Notes under the pieces: model-generated
What the model saw: the letters and a program-made list of their open reading frames with translations, nothing else
Database searches by the model: none
Told to the model about the DNA's origin: nothing
In this document: positions 13,834-21,757 of the stretch, piece by piece
How the letters are laid out: the number at the start of each line of letters is the position of its first letter
Position numbering within the stretch: position 1 is the stretch's first letter
Origin: Clostridia bacterium
GTDB taxonomy: Bacteria > Bacillota > Clostridia > Oscillospirales > CAG-382
Direction of reading: 5' to 3'
Length of the DNA stretch: 43,834 nucleotides
NCBI GenBank assembly: GCA_017397805.1
Contig: JAFQHW010000047.1
Span: 1 to 43,834 of the forward strand
Program-made: the position numbers and the translations under genes

Positions 13834-14301
13834 ATGGGACTGATTGAATGTACAAGCGGCGCATCTCTTTGGCGCGGCTATGATTATTACAAAGAGAATA
13901 AAGTTAAGAATTTGATTGAAACATCACCGGGATTATTCACCGCCGATGTTGAAGGCAATTCTGATGAACTTTACATTGTAGAGATCGATATTGAACACCC
14001 TCGAAAATCCAAATGCAACTGTCCTCATGCAGACGGAAAACGTATCGTGTGTAAGCATATGATGGCGGTATATTTCACTGCCTTTCCGGAAGAAGCTCAG
14101 AGAATCTATAATGAAGTCATGACTTATCAAGAGCAAGCGGACAAGCGCGCCGAAGATCTCTATAAAAAGGTTCGTCAATGTGTTTGGAAAATGAAGAAAA
14201 GCGAAGCTCAGCAAGCTTTACTTGAAGTGCTCTTCTATGGACCCGAATGGCAATTGGACAGATTTGTAAGAGAACACGATTTGGAGGACGGTTATTATTG
14301 A
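13834..14301 (+). CDS. SWIM zinc-finger protein (155 aa)
   Basis: Residues 60-85 carry the SWIM pattern C-x-C-x(n)-C-x-H as KCNCPHADGKRIVCKHMM. SWIM fingers bind zinc and mediate DNA or protein contacts. The N-terminus (SGASLWRGYDYYKENKV) is the usual lead-in to this finger; the C-terminal 70 residues are helical (KKVRQCVWKMKKSEAQQALL). It begins 21 bases after the XRE gene, with AAGAGG upstream, and ends 18 bases before the recombinase gene, so the three are probably co-transcribed. A role as recombination directionality factor or accessory protein for the recombinase is possible but unproven. Confidence 0.8.
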   Translation: MGLIECTSGASLWRGYDYYKENKVKNLIETSPGLFTADVEGNSDELYIVEIDIEHPRKSKCNCPHADGKRIVCKHMMAVYFTAFPEEAQRIYNEVMTYQEQADKRAEDLYKKVRQCVWKMKKSEAQQALLEVLFYGPEWQLDRFVREHDLEDGYY

Positions 14302-14319
14302 TAACAAGGAGGCGATAAA

Positions 14320-15867
14320 ATGAAAGCCGTGATTTACGCCAGGTATTCATCGGATAATCAGCGTGAAGAGTCAATCGAAGGTCAGCTTCGTGAATGTATA
14401 GAGTTTGCCAAATATAACGAAATGACCGTCGTAAACACATATATTGATCGTGCTTTGTCAGCAAAAACGGATAACCGTCCCGAATTTCAAAAGATGATTA
14501 AGGACAGCTATAAAGGTGGTTTTGATGTAATCATTGTTTGGAAGTTAGATCGCTTTGCCCGCAACCGCTACGATTCTGCACATTATAAGGCACTTCTTAA
14601 AAAGAATAATGTTCGTGTAATTTCTGCAAAGGAGTCTATCTCCGAAGGTGCTGAAGGCATTTTGCTTGAATCACTCCTTGAAGGCTATGCAGAGTATTAT
14701 TCTGTTGAGCTTGCTGAGAAGGTTAAGCGTGGACTTACCGAAAACGCCTTGAAAGGTAGATGGAACGGTGGAACAGTACCGTTTGGGTATGTAGTTGGTA
14801 AAGAACAAACCTTGGAGATTGATCCCAATACTGCTCCAATTGTAAAGCTAATCTATCAAATGGCTGATGACGGTAAAACTGTTCGTGACATACACAAATA
14901 TTTGGAATTCCAAAGTATTACTCGTAGCAATGGTAAACCACTTCGCTACAATGCAGTTCGATACATTCTTTCTAACAGAACATATATCGGTGAGTACAAC
15001 CATTCGGGAATAAAGATTGAAGACAGCATCCCTGCCATTATTGATAAAATGCAGTTTGAGCGTGTACAAAACGAGTTGAAGAAGAACTCAAAGGCTACTG
15101 CAAGGCATACGGCAGACGATGACTACTTGCTGACTACTAAGCTGTTCTGTGGCAAATGTGGTGCTATGATGGTTGCACAGGCAGGGACAAGCCACACCGG
15201 AAAAGTTCATCGTTATTACGCTTGTGTTCGTCAGAAAAAGCATAAGTGCGACAAGAAGATGTTTCACAAGGAAAAACTTGAAAACTTCATTGTGTATAAA
15301 ACTATGGAGATGCTGAAAGAGGACAGCGTTATAGAGGAACTTGCCGCATTGCTCTATAATCTGCAATACAACGAAAGCACCATCCTACCACAGTTGGAAG
15401 CACAGCTCCACGAGAAAGAGCGAGAGATCGACAATATCGTAACCGCTATTCAGCAGGGTGTTGCTTCGCAGGCATTGATGAAGCGACTGAACGAGATTGA
15501 AAAACAAAAAGAGGATATTGAAACTGCCATAACAAAAGAGCAGATCAAAGCACCGACCTACTCTTTGGATGAATATAGAATGGCATTATGCAATTACCGC
15601 AAGCTGGATATAACCAAACAGGACGGCAAACGCAAACTGATCGACACGTTTATAAACGCTGTTTATGCCTATGACGATCACTTCAAAATCATATACAACG
15701 GGAACAATAAAGAGGAAACAGTAAGTTTGGAAACACTCGAAAACAGTTCAACCTTGTTTTCATCCGGTGCACCAAAAAATCCGAGAACATTGTTCTCGGA
15801 TTTTTGTTGTTTTTTTGGGTGCGTTTTTCAATTTTCGAAGATTGACTATTCCACGATTACGAAATAA
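14320..15867 (+). CDS. Large serine recombinase (515 aa)
   Basis: Integrates or excises DNA through a 5'-phosphoserine intermediate. The resolvase domain (1-150) starts IYARYSSDNQ with the catalytic Ser10 and has VWKLDRFARNRYDSAHYK. A recombinase domain (160-265) contains GGTVPFGYVVG and ILSNRTYIGEY. A zinc ribbon (270-310) is KLFCGKCGAMM followed by ACVRQKKHKCDKK, and a coiled coil (360-410) precedes the tail. Start ATG 14320 has AAGGAGG. The last 30 codons cross a bidirectional terminator (15775-15805), and the stop lies 22 bases inside the 3' end of the convergent mgtC. This suggests the native 3' end lies near the terminator and the ORF extends across the element-chromosome junction. It is the likely mover of the island or its right part. 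Confidence 0.92.
   Translation: MKAVIYARYSSDNQREESIEGQLRECIEFAKYNEMTVVNTYIDRALSAKTDNRPEFQKMIKDSYKGGFDVIIVWKLDRFARNRYDSAHYKALLKKNNVRVISAKESISEGAEGILLESLLEGYAEYYSVELAEKVKRGLTENALKGRWNGGTVPFGYVVGKEQTLEIDPNTAPIVKLIYQMADDGKTVRDIHKYLEFQSITRSNGKPLRYNAVRYILSNRTYIGEYNHSGIKIEDSIPAIIDKMQFERVQNELKKNSKATARHTADDDYLLTTKLFCGKCGAMMVAQAGTSHTGKVHRYYACVRQKKHKCDKKMFHKEKLENFIVYKTMEMLKEDSVIEELAALLYNLQYNESTILPQLEAQLHEKEREIDNIVTAIQQGVASQALMKRLNEIEKQKEDIETAITKEQIKAPTYSLDEYRMALCNYRKLDITKQDGKRKLIDTFINAVYAYDDHFKIIYNGNNKEETVSLETLENSSTLFSSGAPKNPRTLFSDFCCFFGCVFQFSKIDYSTITK
15775..15805. terminator. Bidirectional terminator within the serine recombinase 3' end
   Basis: AAAAATCCGAGAACA (15775-15789) and TGTTCTCGGATTTTT (15791-15805) are perfect inverted copies. 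T runs exist on both strands, so it can serve both the recombinase and the convergent mgtC. It sits upstream of the annotated recombinase stop. Confidence 0.85.
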
Positions 15868-16535
15868 ATTCCGTTCATGGCTTTAATATTCTTTTTCAGT
15901 GCATCGACGTCGTCTAACCCTGTGCTGATAACGGAGATTCCCATATGTCCAACGGTGCCGCTTTTTGGTGACGTGACCTCCATGAACGCATCCGAAGGGA
16001 GTAAGGCTTTTATTCCTTCGGTAATATCTTCCAAAGCCTTGAGGTCGTCAACTTCCATGTACAAACTTACGCTCTTTTTGCGTCTGCGCTCTATTCTTGT
16101 TAGGAAGGCGGCGGTGAATATGCAAACCAACAGTGCGATAAGCGCACCGCTGTAAAAGCCTATACCCAGCCCAATTCCTATGATGGCAGTAGTCCACATA
16201 ATGGCGGCGGTGGTAAGCCCCGTGATCATAGCGTGGCTTTTTACGATAATCATCCCCGCGCCCAAAAAACCTATGCCCGAAACAACCTGAGCGGCAATAC
16301 GCAACGGATCGCTGTCAAACCCTAAAACCTTAGTACAGTACACCCCCATAAGGGAGGTAAGCGTGCCGCCTAAGCAAACGAAAATGTGGGTACGCATACC
16401 CGCTTGGCTTCCGTGGCGGTCGCGCTCGATTCCGATAATACCGCCGAAAATAATAGCCATCAATATTCTAAGTGCCACCGTAAGGGTGTTAAGCTCCTTC
16501 TCAAAGGAAACCATATTGTCAAAAAACTCAGCCAT
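15846..16535 (-). CDS. MgtC/SapB family membrane protein (229 aa)
   Basis: The N-terminal 145 residues form the MgtC domain with four or five helices: FGGIIGIERDRHGSQAGMRT (the signature loop), VSGIGFLGAGMII and GLTTAAIMWTTAIIGIGLG. The C-terminal 85 residues form a soluble ACT-like domain (SLYMEVDDLKALEDI). MgtC proteins are linked to magnesium homeostasis and survival in hosts; in most Firmicutes the role is unknown. RBS AGAGGTGA precedes ATG 16535. Its last codons overlap the serine recombinase by 22 bases, marking the right edge of the island. The C-terminus appears complete. Confidence 0.88.
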   Translation of the reverse strand: MAEFFDNMVSFEKELNTLTVALRILMAIIFGGIIGIERDRHGSQAGMRTHIFVCLGGTLTSLMGVYCTKVLGFDSDPLRIAAQVVSGIGFLGAGMIIVKSHAMITGLTTAAIMWTTAIIGIGLGIGFYSGALIALLVCIFTAAFLTRIERRRKKSVSLYMEVDDLKALEDITEGIKALLPSDAFMEVTSPKSGTVGHMGISVISTGLDDVDALKKNIKAMNGIYFVIVE

Positions 16536-16553
16536 AAAATCACCTCTGATACC

Positions 16554-16562
16554 ATTATATCA
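16554..16562 (-). promoter_or_regulatory. Extended -10 promoter of mgtC
   Basis: On the minus strand TGATATAAT (16562-16554) is a perfect extended -10; no good -35 hexamer is seen upstream. It is about 20 bases before the ATG. Confidence 0.5.
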
Positions 16563-16600
16563 TATTAAAACGAAAAAGAAAACACTTTTTTAATAATAAC

Positions 16601-16645
16601 AAATGTCACCTCCCGTCGTATCTTGTACGGCTTCGGGTGACATTT
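16601..16645 (-). terminator. Terminator hairpin after putP
   Basis: AAATGTCACC (16601-16610) pairs with GGTGACATTT (16636-16645) with an inner CCGT/ACGG stem. On the minus strand it is followed by TTTGTTATTATT. It lies about 40 bases after the putP stop. Confidence 0.6.
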
Positions 16646-16683
16646 GCCTATTCATAGATGTTTTATAACACCTTTAATTACGA

Positions 16684-18246
16684 TTAGTCGTCAATAGAAG
16701 AATCTGTAGCGGAATTAAATATAGCATCTACCTCTGCGGAAGGAGCCTTCGTCAACAAAGTAACGGCAATCGCTACGATAAAGCTTATGATAAAGCCGGG
16801 AAGTATCTCGTAAACACCGGTGGAGTAGATAGCGGCGGGCATAATGGTATCGGTAAAGAGGAGCAACCAAGCAATATCTGCTATTGCACCTGCGATAATA
16901 CCTGCACAAGCACCGGCATAGTTGAATCTGCGCCAGAAAAGGGAAAGGATAACGGTAGGACCGAAAGCCGCACCGAAAAGACCCCAAGCGTTTTCGACCA
17001 TCGCCATAATATCGCCTGCCCACTGAGCATCGCTGGAAGCGATAAGGTAAGCAACCAAGGAAACGGCAAGAACTACTATTCTGCCTACCCAAAGCATTTC
17101 CTTGTCGGAAGCCTTGTCCTTGCGAACGAGAGGCTTATAAATATCGCTGGTGAAAGCGGAGGAAGCCACGAGAAGCTGGGAGTCAGCCGTGGACATAGCT
17201 GCCGCAACGATAGCCGCCAAAAGGAAGCCTGCAACAATAGGATGGAAAATAGCCTGTGCTATTTCAATGAATATGTTCTGCTGTGCACCGTCGGGAACTA
17301 ACAACTTAACGAGAGAAGTGCCGTCGTCAAGCAAGAAGGTCCTGCCGAGGATAGCTATGGCTATAGCCGCACCCAAGGAAAGAACGACCCAAACGATAGC
17401 AACGGTAGCAGATTTTTTAACCATGGAAGGCCTTTGGATGCCCATAAAGCGAACGAGAATGTGAGGCATGCCAAAGTAACCCAAGCCCCATGCAAGACCG
17501 GAGGCTATATCCTGCCAGCTTGCGGCAAAGGGGTTAGTGCCGAAAGCGTCAACGTTAACAAGCTCACCGTTAGAGTTTAAAGCGCTGAAAGCATTCGAAA
17601 GCTCGGAATCGGAATTGCACGCCGTCATAATGATGGGAACTGCCAAAAGGGCAACGAGCATAAGAACGCCTTGGAAGAAGTCCGTCCAACAAACGGCCTT
17701 ATAGCCGCCCAGGAAGGTGTAAACCAAAATGATAATAGCAAAAATACCCATTGCAAGCTCGCCTTTATCGGCTAACTGAGGTATAACTGCGCACATTACG
17801 TTTTTACCGGCAACGAAAGATGAAGATACGTAAACCGTAAAGCTCAAAAGGAAAATAACGGCACAAACTATCTTAAGTACGGAACTGCTGGAAAGAAAAC
17901 GGTTGGTAAGATACTGGGGAAGCGTTATAGAGTCGCCCGAAGCGCGGGAGAAACGGCGAAGTCTTTTAGCCACCAAAATCCAATTAGCTGCAGTACCGAT
18001 AGCAAGACCGATACCGATCCAAACCTTGCCCATACCGAAAGCCAATATACTGCCGGGGAAGCCCATAAGAAGCCAGCCGGACATATCGGAAGCCTGAGCG
18101 CTCATAGCGGTAACCCAAGGACCCATGGCTCTGCCGCCTAAGAAATACTCCTTCTCACCGCCGCTTTTAGAGCGAAAGAAGAAAAACAGACCTATGCCCA
18201 ATATGAGGGCAAAGTAAATAACAAACGCAACTAATTGCATTGTCAA
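16684..18246 (-). CDS. putP: Sodium/proline symporter PutP (520 aa)
   Basis: A sodium:solute symporter family protein with about 13 membrane helices. Family marks: GGRAMGPWVTAMSAQASDMS near the N-terminus (the SAQASDMSGW loop is characteristic of PutP), YFGMPHILVRFMG in the middle, and AAIVAAAMSTADSQLL with the Ser/Thr residues of the sodium site. Length matches PutP (about 500). It imports proline with sodium, supplying an amino acid or osmolyte. GAGGAGG precedes the ATG and the gene is monocistronic, with its own promoter and terminator. Confidence 0.92.
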   Translation of the reverse strand: MTMQLVAFVIYFALILGIGLFFFFRSKSGGEKEYFLGGRAMGPWVTAMSAQASDMSGWLLMGFPGSILAFGMGKVWIGIGLAIGTAANWILVAKRLRRFSRASGDSITLPQYLTNRFLSSSSVLKIVCAVIFLLSFTVYVSSSFVAGKNVMCAVIPQLADKGELAMGIFAIIILVYTFLGGYKAVCWTDFFQGVLMLVALLAVPIIMTACNSDSELSNAFSALNSNGELVNVDAFGTNPFAASWQDIASGLAWGLGYFGMPHILVRFMGIQRPSMVKKSATVAIVWVVLSLGAAIAIAILGRTFLLDDGTSLVKLLVPDGAQQNIFIEIAQAIFHPIVAGFLLAAIVAAAMSTADSQLLVASSAFTSDIYKPLVRKDKASDKEMLWVGRIVVLAVSLVAYLIASSDAQWAGDIMAMVENAWGLFGAAFGPTVILSLFWRRFNYAGACAGIIAGAIADIAWLLLFTDTIMPAAIYSTGVYEILPGFIISFIVAIAVTLLTKAPSAEVDAIFNSATDSSIDD

Positions 18247-18284
18247 ATCCTCCTCTTTAATTAACTAAAGTATACACTAACCAT

Positions 18285-18313
18285 ATTATACCACAAGATG
18301 CAGAAAAAAGCAA
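18285..18313 (-). promoter_or_regulatory. Promoter of putP
   Basis: On the minus strand TTGCTT (18313-18308), 17-base spacer, TGGTATAAT with TATAAT at 18290-18285. Confidence 0.7.
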
Positions 18314-18371
18314 CATCTTTTTGCATTTTATACAAAATATTATTTGCAAAGCCTAAAATTATACAATTCTC

Positions 18372-18399
18372 TTTACAAAACGGATTTTTTTGCTATAAT
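18372..18399 (+). promoter_or_regulatory. Promoter of the riboswitch-controlled transporter
   Basis: TTTACA (18372-18377), 16-base spacer, TGCTATAAT with TATAAT at 18394-18399. The transcript would begin about 18406, just before the riboswitch. Confidence 0.75.
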
Positions 18400-18410
18400 A
18401 AATTAAACAG

Positions 18411-18451
18411 ACGGACAGTTCGTGACCATCCTGTCCTTAAACAAAACTACG
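18411..18451 (+). promoter_or_regulatory. Class I preQ1 riboswitch
   Basis: Stem GGACAG/CTGTCC (18413-18418 / 18431-18436) encloses the loop TTCGTGACCATC, followed by the A-rich tail TTAAACAAAACTAC. Stem, TTC...ACC loop and AACAAAACTA tail line up with known preQ1-I aptamers. A terminator hairpin follows at 18473. The downstream gene is a queuosine-precursor transporter, the expected target. PreQ1 binding should favour the terminator and switch uptake off. Confidence 0.82.
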
Positions 18452-18472
18452 GGAAACAAAAAGCAGCGTATA

Positions 18473-18496
18473 ATTGCACCCGTGGGTGCAATTTTT
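18473..18496 (+). terminator. Riboswitch terminator
   Basis: ATTGCACC (18473-18480) and GGTGCAAT (18485-18492) form a stable stem, followed by a run of five T's. It lies between the preQ1 aptamer and the transporter start. Confidence 0.8.
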
Positions 18497-18525
18497 GTTT
18501 TTTGTCCCTCAAATGAGGTGTTTTT

Positions 18526-19227
18526 ATGCGTAACGAGATTTTACTTTTAGGATCTGTTGTTCTTATTTACGGCGCGGTGCTTATGGCTTACCGCCTTTTC
18601 GGTAAGTTAGGACTTTTCGTTATGACGGTTATCGTAACCATTCTTGCCAATATAGAGGTACTTATGTTGGTGGAAGGCTTTGGCATGGAGCAAACGCTGG
18701 GTAACGTGATGTTTGCCGCCTCTTACTTGATAACTGATGTACTGAGCGAAAACGAAAGCAAAAAAGATGCGGCAAGGGCGGTATGGATTGGCGTTTTCAC
18801 CTTGGTTATCATGTTGCTGTTCACTCAGTATTGGATGCTTTACACTCCTTCAAGTGAAGATTGGGCAAGAGAGCCTATAAGCGCCATATTCAGCACTACG
18901 CCCCGTATGCTTTTGGCAAGCTTTTTGGGATACGTGGTATCTCAGCGCTTGGACGTGTGGCTTTTCCACCGTTGGTGGTCGTTTACGGAGAAGAAAACGG
19001 GTAACAAAAGGGCTTTTCTTTGGCTCCGCAACAACGGCTCTACCCTTATATCTCAGGTAATTAACACGGTGATTTTTACGCTTACGGCGTTTGTCGGAGT
19101 ATACGATACGGAAACGCTTATGAACGTGATGCTGTCCAGCTACGTAATATACGTGTTTACAAGCTTGCTGGATACCCCGGCAGTGTATATTGCAAGACGC
19201 ATGAAGGAAAAGGGAACAGTACAATAA
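18526..19227 (+). CDS. Queuosine precursor transporter, YhhQ/VUT family (233 aa)
   Basis: A six-helix membrane protein of the YhhQ (VUT, DUF165) family, which takes up queuosine precursors such as preQ0/preQ1 for tRNA modification. Marks: TLGNVMFAASYLITDVLSEN near residue 65 and the conserved acidic and polar residues in the following helices; LISQVINTVIFTLTAF is typical of the C-terminal half. It begins with ATG and a GAGGTG-type site. The preQ1 riboswitch immediately upstream independently supports the substrate. No queuosine biosynthesis gene is adjacent, consistent with salvage. Confidence 0.88.
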   Translation: MRNEILLLGSVVLIYGAVLMAYRLFGKLGLFVMTVIVTILANIEVLMLVEGFGMEQTLGNVMFAASYLITDVLSENESKKDAARAVWIGVFTLVIMLLFTQYWMLYTPSSEDWAREPISAIFSTTPRMLLASFLGYVVSQRLDVWLFHRWWSFTEKKTGNKRAFLWLRNNGSTLISQVINTVIFTLTAFVGVYDTETLMNVMLSSYVIYVFTSLLDTPAVYIARRMKEKGTVQ

Positions 19228-19242
19228 TCACCCCCACAACAA

Positions 19243-19283
19243 AAAGGACTTCAAATTTCCGATTCGGGAATTTGAAGTCCTTT
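19243..19283. terminator. Shared bidirectional terminator
   Basis: AAAGGACTTCAAATTTCC pairs with GGAATTTGAAGTCCTTT (one bulged T) between two convergent genes, the transporter (+) and the dockerin protein (-). Confidence 0.8.
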
Positions 19284-19286
19284 ATA

Positions 19287-20120
19287 TCATCTGAAGCTGT
19301 TTATTAAATTTGCATCGTAGCGCAAGATCAATGCCGCATCAAGGCTGTTTGCGCCTCCGTCGCCGTTAACGTCACCCGCACTTATTTGGCTTTCGTCAAA
19401 GGATGCGAGCTTTACGTCATATTTCAGAACCAGTGCCGCGTCAAGGCTGTCAACGTAGCCGTCGCCGTTAACGTCACCCAAGCCGTCGCTTTCGCCGTTG
19501 CCGTCTTCCACGATAATATCGAAAGAGCGGTCGCTTAAATCAAACACCGAATAGTGCTCAAAGCACAGATCGGCAAACTCAGCAAAATTCCACTGAAAGG
19601 TAGCTACACCTGCATATACTGCTTTGTATTTGATTTTTACCGTGTACGTTTTCTTTACACCGTCGTCCTCGTCTGCCGAAACGAGGCTCAAGCTTACGTT
19701 TTGCATGTTGGGCTTGCTTTTATCCGTTGCTTCTACTCCGCCCAAATCGTTGCCGCCGCCGTAGTTACAGGCATCTATCCACGGAATCGTAGCTTCCTCA
19801 AGGGTAACGCAAGTATCACATGGGGTTTTAAAGGTTACGTATCTCGTGTCAAATGAAAAATCCGCAACGAAGCAACTGGGATAACCGGGATAATCCCCTT
19901 TAATAAAGGCGTAATCGCTCCACTTCAGAGTAATCTCAAAGCTATCACCGACTTTTACGGTAGTGGGTGCGGAAACGGTCAAAACGGTAGGCTCTCCGTC
20001 GGGTGCTTTAACCGTAAACGTCGTTTCACCGTCAGCCGTAGCCGAGATCCTGCTCACGCAGACACAGCTCGCCATAATGGATAAAGTAAGTAATATACCT
20101 ATCAGTCTGTTTAACTTCAT
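19287..20120 (-). CDS. Secreted cohesin-like/dockerin protein (277 aa)
   Basis: A signal peptide (residues 1 to about 29, MKLNRLIGILLTLSIMAS...ATA) is followed by a beta-rich domain (about 45-200) with VSAPTTVKVGDSFEITLKW and FVADFSFDTRYVTF, resembling the cohesin-type jelly-roll fold. The last 65 residues are a type I dockerin with two calcium loops, DVNGDGYVDSLDAALVLKYD and DVNGDGGANSLDAALILRYD. Dockerins attach enzymes to cohesin scaffolds; here no catalytic domain is evident, so it may be a structural or surface protein. It starts 13 bases after trmO and probably shares its transcript. A cohesin-like and a dockerin module in one chain could allow self-association. Confidence 0.82.
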   Translation of the reverse strand: MKLNRLIGILLTLSIMASCVCVSRISATADGETTFTVKAPDGEPTVLTVSAPTTVKVGDSFEITLKWSDYAFIKGDYPGYPSCFVADFSFDTRYVTFKTPCDTCVTLEEATIPWIDACNYGGGNDLGGVEATDKSKPNMQNVSLSLVSADEDDGVKKTYTVKIKYKAVYAGVATFQWNFAEFADLCFEHYSVFDLSDRSFDIIVEDGNGESDGLGDVNGDGYVDSLDAALVLKYDVKLASFDESQISAGDVNGDGGANSLDAALILRYDANLINSFR

Positions 20121-20133
20121 AAGAACACATCCT

Positions 20134-20820
20134 TTATAAATGTTTTTTTATATCGGTTACGGTCAGCACGCCATCCGCAACCTTAAACATAACTTCCATA
20201 TCTCCGAAGAAGAATCCGTACACCCTGTCACCGTCTTCTTTATAGGAAGGACGTGGGTCTCCCGAAAGCAGTTTTTCCAGCGCTTTGATTTTATCGGACG
20301 GTACGGCTTCCCTCAGTTCGTCGGGGAATACCACCTTCAGACAGTAGTCAAATTTTTCCTCCGCAAAACCGCCCAAAGCGTTTGGATGGCTGTCTGCAAA
20401 AGGCAGATACGGTTTTATATCGTATATGGGTGTTCCGTCCATCAGATCCGCACCCGCAATGCGCAGTACCGTGCCTGAGCTTTTATCGTTTTCTATTCCC
20501 AAAAGCTTAACGCAGGAAAGCCCTATGGGGTTAGGTCTGAAGGGCGAGCGTGTGGCAAAAACCCCTTGACGTTTGTTACCTCCAAGCCTTGGCGGACGTA
20601 CCGTAGGGGACCAAGTATCTCTTACAGCCTCAGAAAATTGCCATATAAGCCATATATGGGAAAACCCTTCCAACCCTCTGAAGGCTTCACTTCTTCCGTA
20701 TTCGGGCAGAAATACTATTCTTCCCTCAAGCTCCTCCACAAGACCGCTTTGCCGTGGTATGCCGAACTTTGTGGGGAAATCGGTATGAATGTGACCTATT
20801 ACTTTCAGCAAATGCTCCAT
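20134..20820 (-). CDS. trmO: tRNA (t6A37) N6-methyltransferase TrmO / YaeB family (228 aa)
   Basis: A SAM-dependent beta-barrel methyltransferase that methylates t6A37 in threonine tRNAs in E. coli. Marks: GIPRQSGLVEELEGRIVFLP, FSHIWLIWQF, and GVFATRSPFRPNPIGLSCVK, the family's most conserved stretch, followed by DGTPIYDIKPYLP. Length is normal. ATG 20820 is preferred over the in-frame TTG at 20832, which overlaps the GGTGAT ribosome binding site. Transcribed from the promoter at 20837-20865, divergent from murQ. Confidence 0.9.
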   Translation of the reverse strand: MEHLLKVIGHIHTDFPTKFGIPRQSGLVEELEGRIVFLPEYGRSEAFRGLEGFSHIWLIWQFSEAVRDTWSPTVRPPRLGGNKRQGVFATRSPFRPNPIGLSCVKLLGIENDKSSGTVLRIAGADLMDGTPIYDIKPYLPFADSHPNALGGFAEEKFDYCLKVVFPDELREAVPSDKIKALEKLLSGDPRPSYKEDGDRVYGFFFGDMEVMFKVADGVLTVTDIKKHL

Positions 20821-20836
20821 TAATATCACCAATGCA

Positions 20837-20865
20837 ATTATAGTTTATGCTTTTCGATTTGTCAA
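20837..20865 (-). promoter_or_regulatory. Promoter of trmO
   Basis: On the minus strand TTGACA (20865-20860), 17-base spacer, TATAAT (20842-20837), both perfect. Bases 20850-20866 are identical to 3199-3215 in the integrase promoter. Confidence 0.85.
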
Positions 20866-20874
20866 GCAAATGCC

Positions 20875-20903
20875 TTGACAATCCGCAGAATAAATAGTAA
20901 AAT
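20875..20903 (+). promoter_or_regulatory. Promoter of murQ
   Basis: TTGACA (20875-20880), 17-base spacer, TAAAAT (20898-20903). It is back to back with the trmO promoter, their -35 boxes nine bases apart. Confidence 0.8.
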
Positions 20904-20932
20904 CAAATGAATACAAAATTCGGAGGCAGTAT

Positions 20933-21757
20933 ATGGAATATAATGCACTTACAACCGAGCAACTTAACGAGAAAAGCTTGCACATAGACGAGATGGATAC
21001 CTTGTCCATGGTTAAGCTTATCAACGAAGAAGATAAAAAAGTAGCTATTGCAGTGGAAGAAGCGGCTCAGTCTTTGGCAAAAGCAATAGATTTAACTGCG
21101 GAAAGGCTTAAAAACGGCGGCAGACTGTTTTACGTAGGCGCAGGTACTTCGGGCAGGCTTGGCATACTTGATGCTTCCGAATGCCCTCCCACCTACGGCA
21201 CCCCTTACGAAATGGTTCAAGGGCTTATTGCAGGCGGTAAGGAAGCCGCTTTCCGTGCCGCAGAAGGTGCCGAGGACAACGCCGAGGCTATGGTGGCTCA
21301 GCTAAAGGAGCATGATTTTTGCCAAAAGGACGTATGCGTGGCTATATCTGCCAGCGGCAGTGCCCCTTGCGTACACGGTGCCTTGGAGTATGCAAAAAGC
21401 ATAGGAGCGTTGGCGGTTTCCGTTCAGTGTAACAAAAACAGTACGGCAATTCCTCTCTCTGACGTATCCATCGTAGCGGAGGTAGGCCCCGAAGTAATAA
21501 ACGGCAGCACCCGAATGAAGGCAGGTACTGCCACAAAGCTTATACTTAACACCCTTTCTACCGGCGTTATGGTGCGCCTTGGCAGAGTTAAGGGGAACAG
21601 TATGGTTTATATGAAGCCCACCAACAAAAAGCTGATGGACAGAGCCGTGCGTATGGTTATGGCTCAAACGGGCAAGGATTACGACGTATGCAAGGAAGCT
21701 TTGCTTAAAGCAGACGGAGATATAAACACTGCAGTTAGTTCATTAGCATTCCTATAA
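20933..21757 (+). CDS. murQ: N-acetylmuramic acid 6-phosphate etherase (274 aa)
   Basis: Cleaves the D-lactyl ether of MurNAc-6-phosphate to give GlcNAc-6-phosphate in cell-wall recycling. A SIS-domain protein with FYVGAGTSGRLGILDASECP (substrate and catalytic region), ISASGSAPCV, and EVGPEVINGSTRMKAGTATK, all diagnostic of MurQ. It is slightly shorter than the usual 295-300 residues, mainly at the N-terminus, but keeps the C-terminal helical part. ATG follows CGGAGG. Its end overlaps hemW convergently by 23 bases, and no phosphotransferase or other recycling gene is adjacent. Confidence 0.93.
   Translation: MEYNALTTEQLNEKSLHIDEMDTLSMVKLINEEDKKVAIAVEEAAQSLAKAIDLTAERLKNGGRLFYVGAGTSGRLGILDASECPPTYGTPYEMVQGLIAGGKEAAFRAAEGAEDNAEAMVAQLKEHDFCQKDVCVAISASGSAPCVHGALEYAKSIGALAVSVQCNKNSTAIPLSDVSIVAEVGPEVINGSTRMKAGTATKLILNTLSTGVMVRLGRVKGNSMVYMKPTNKKLMDRAVRMVMAQTGKDYDVCKEALLKADGDINTAVSSLAFL

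Noticed and set aside
20821-20832. TTG start for trmO four codons upstream
   Set aside because: It overlaps the GGTGAT ribosome binding site of the ATG at 20820.
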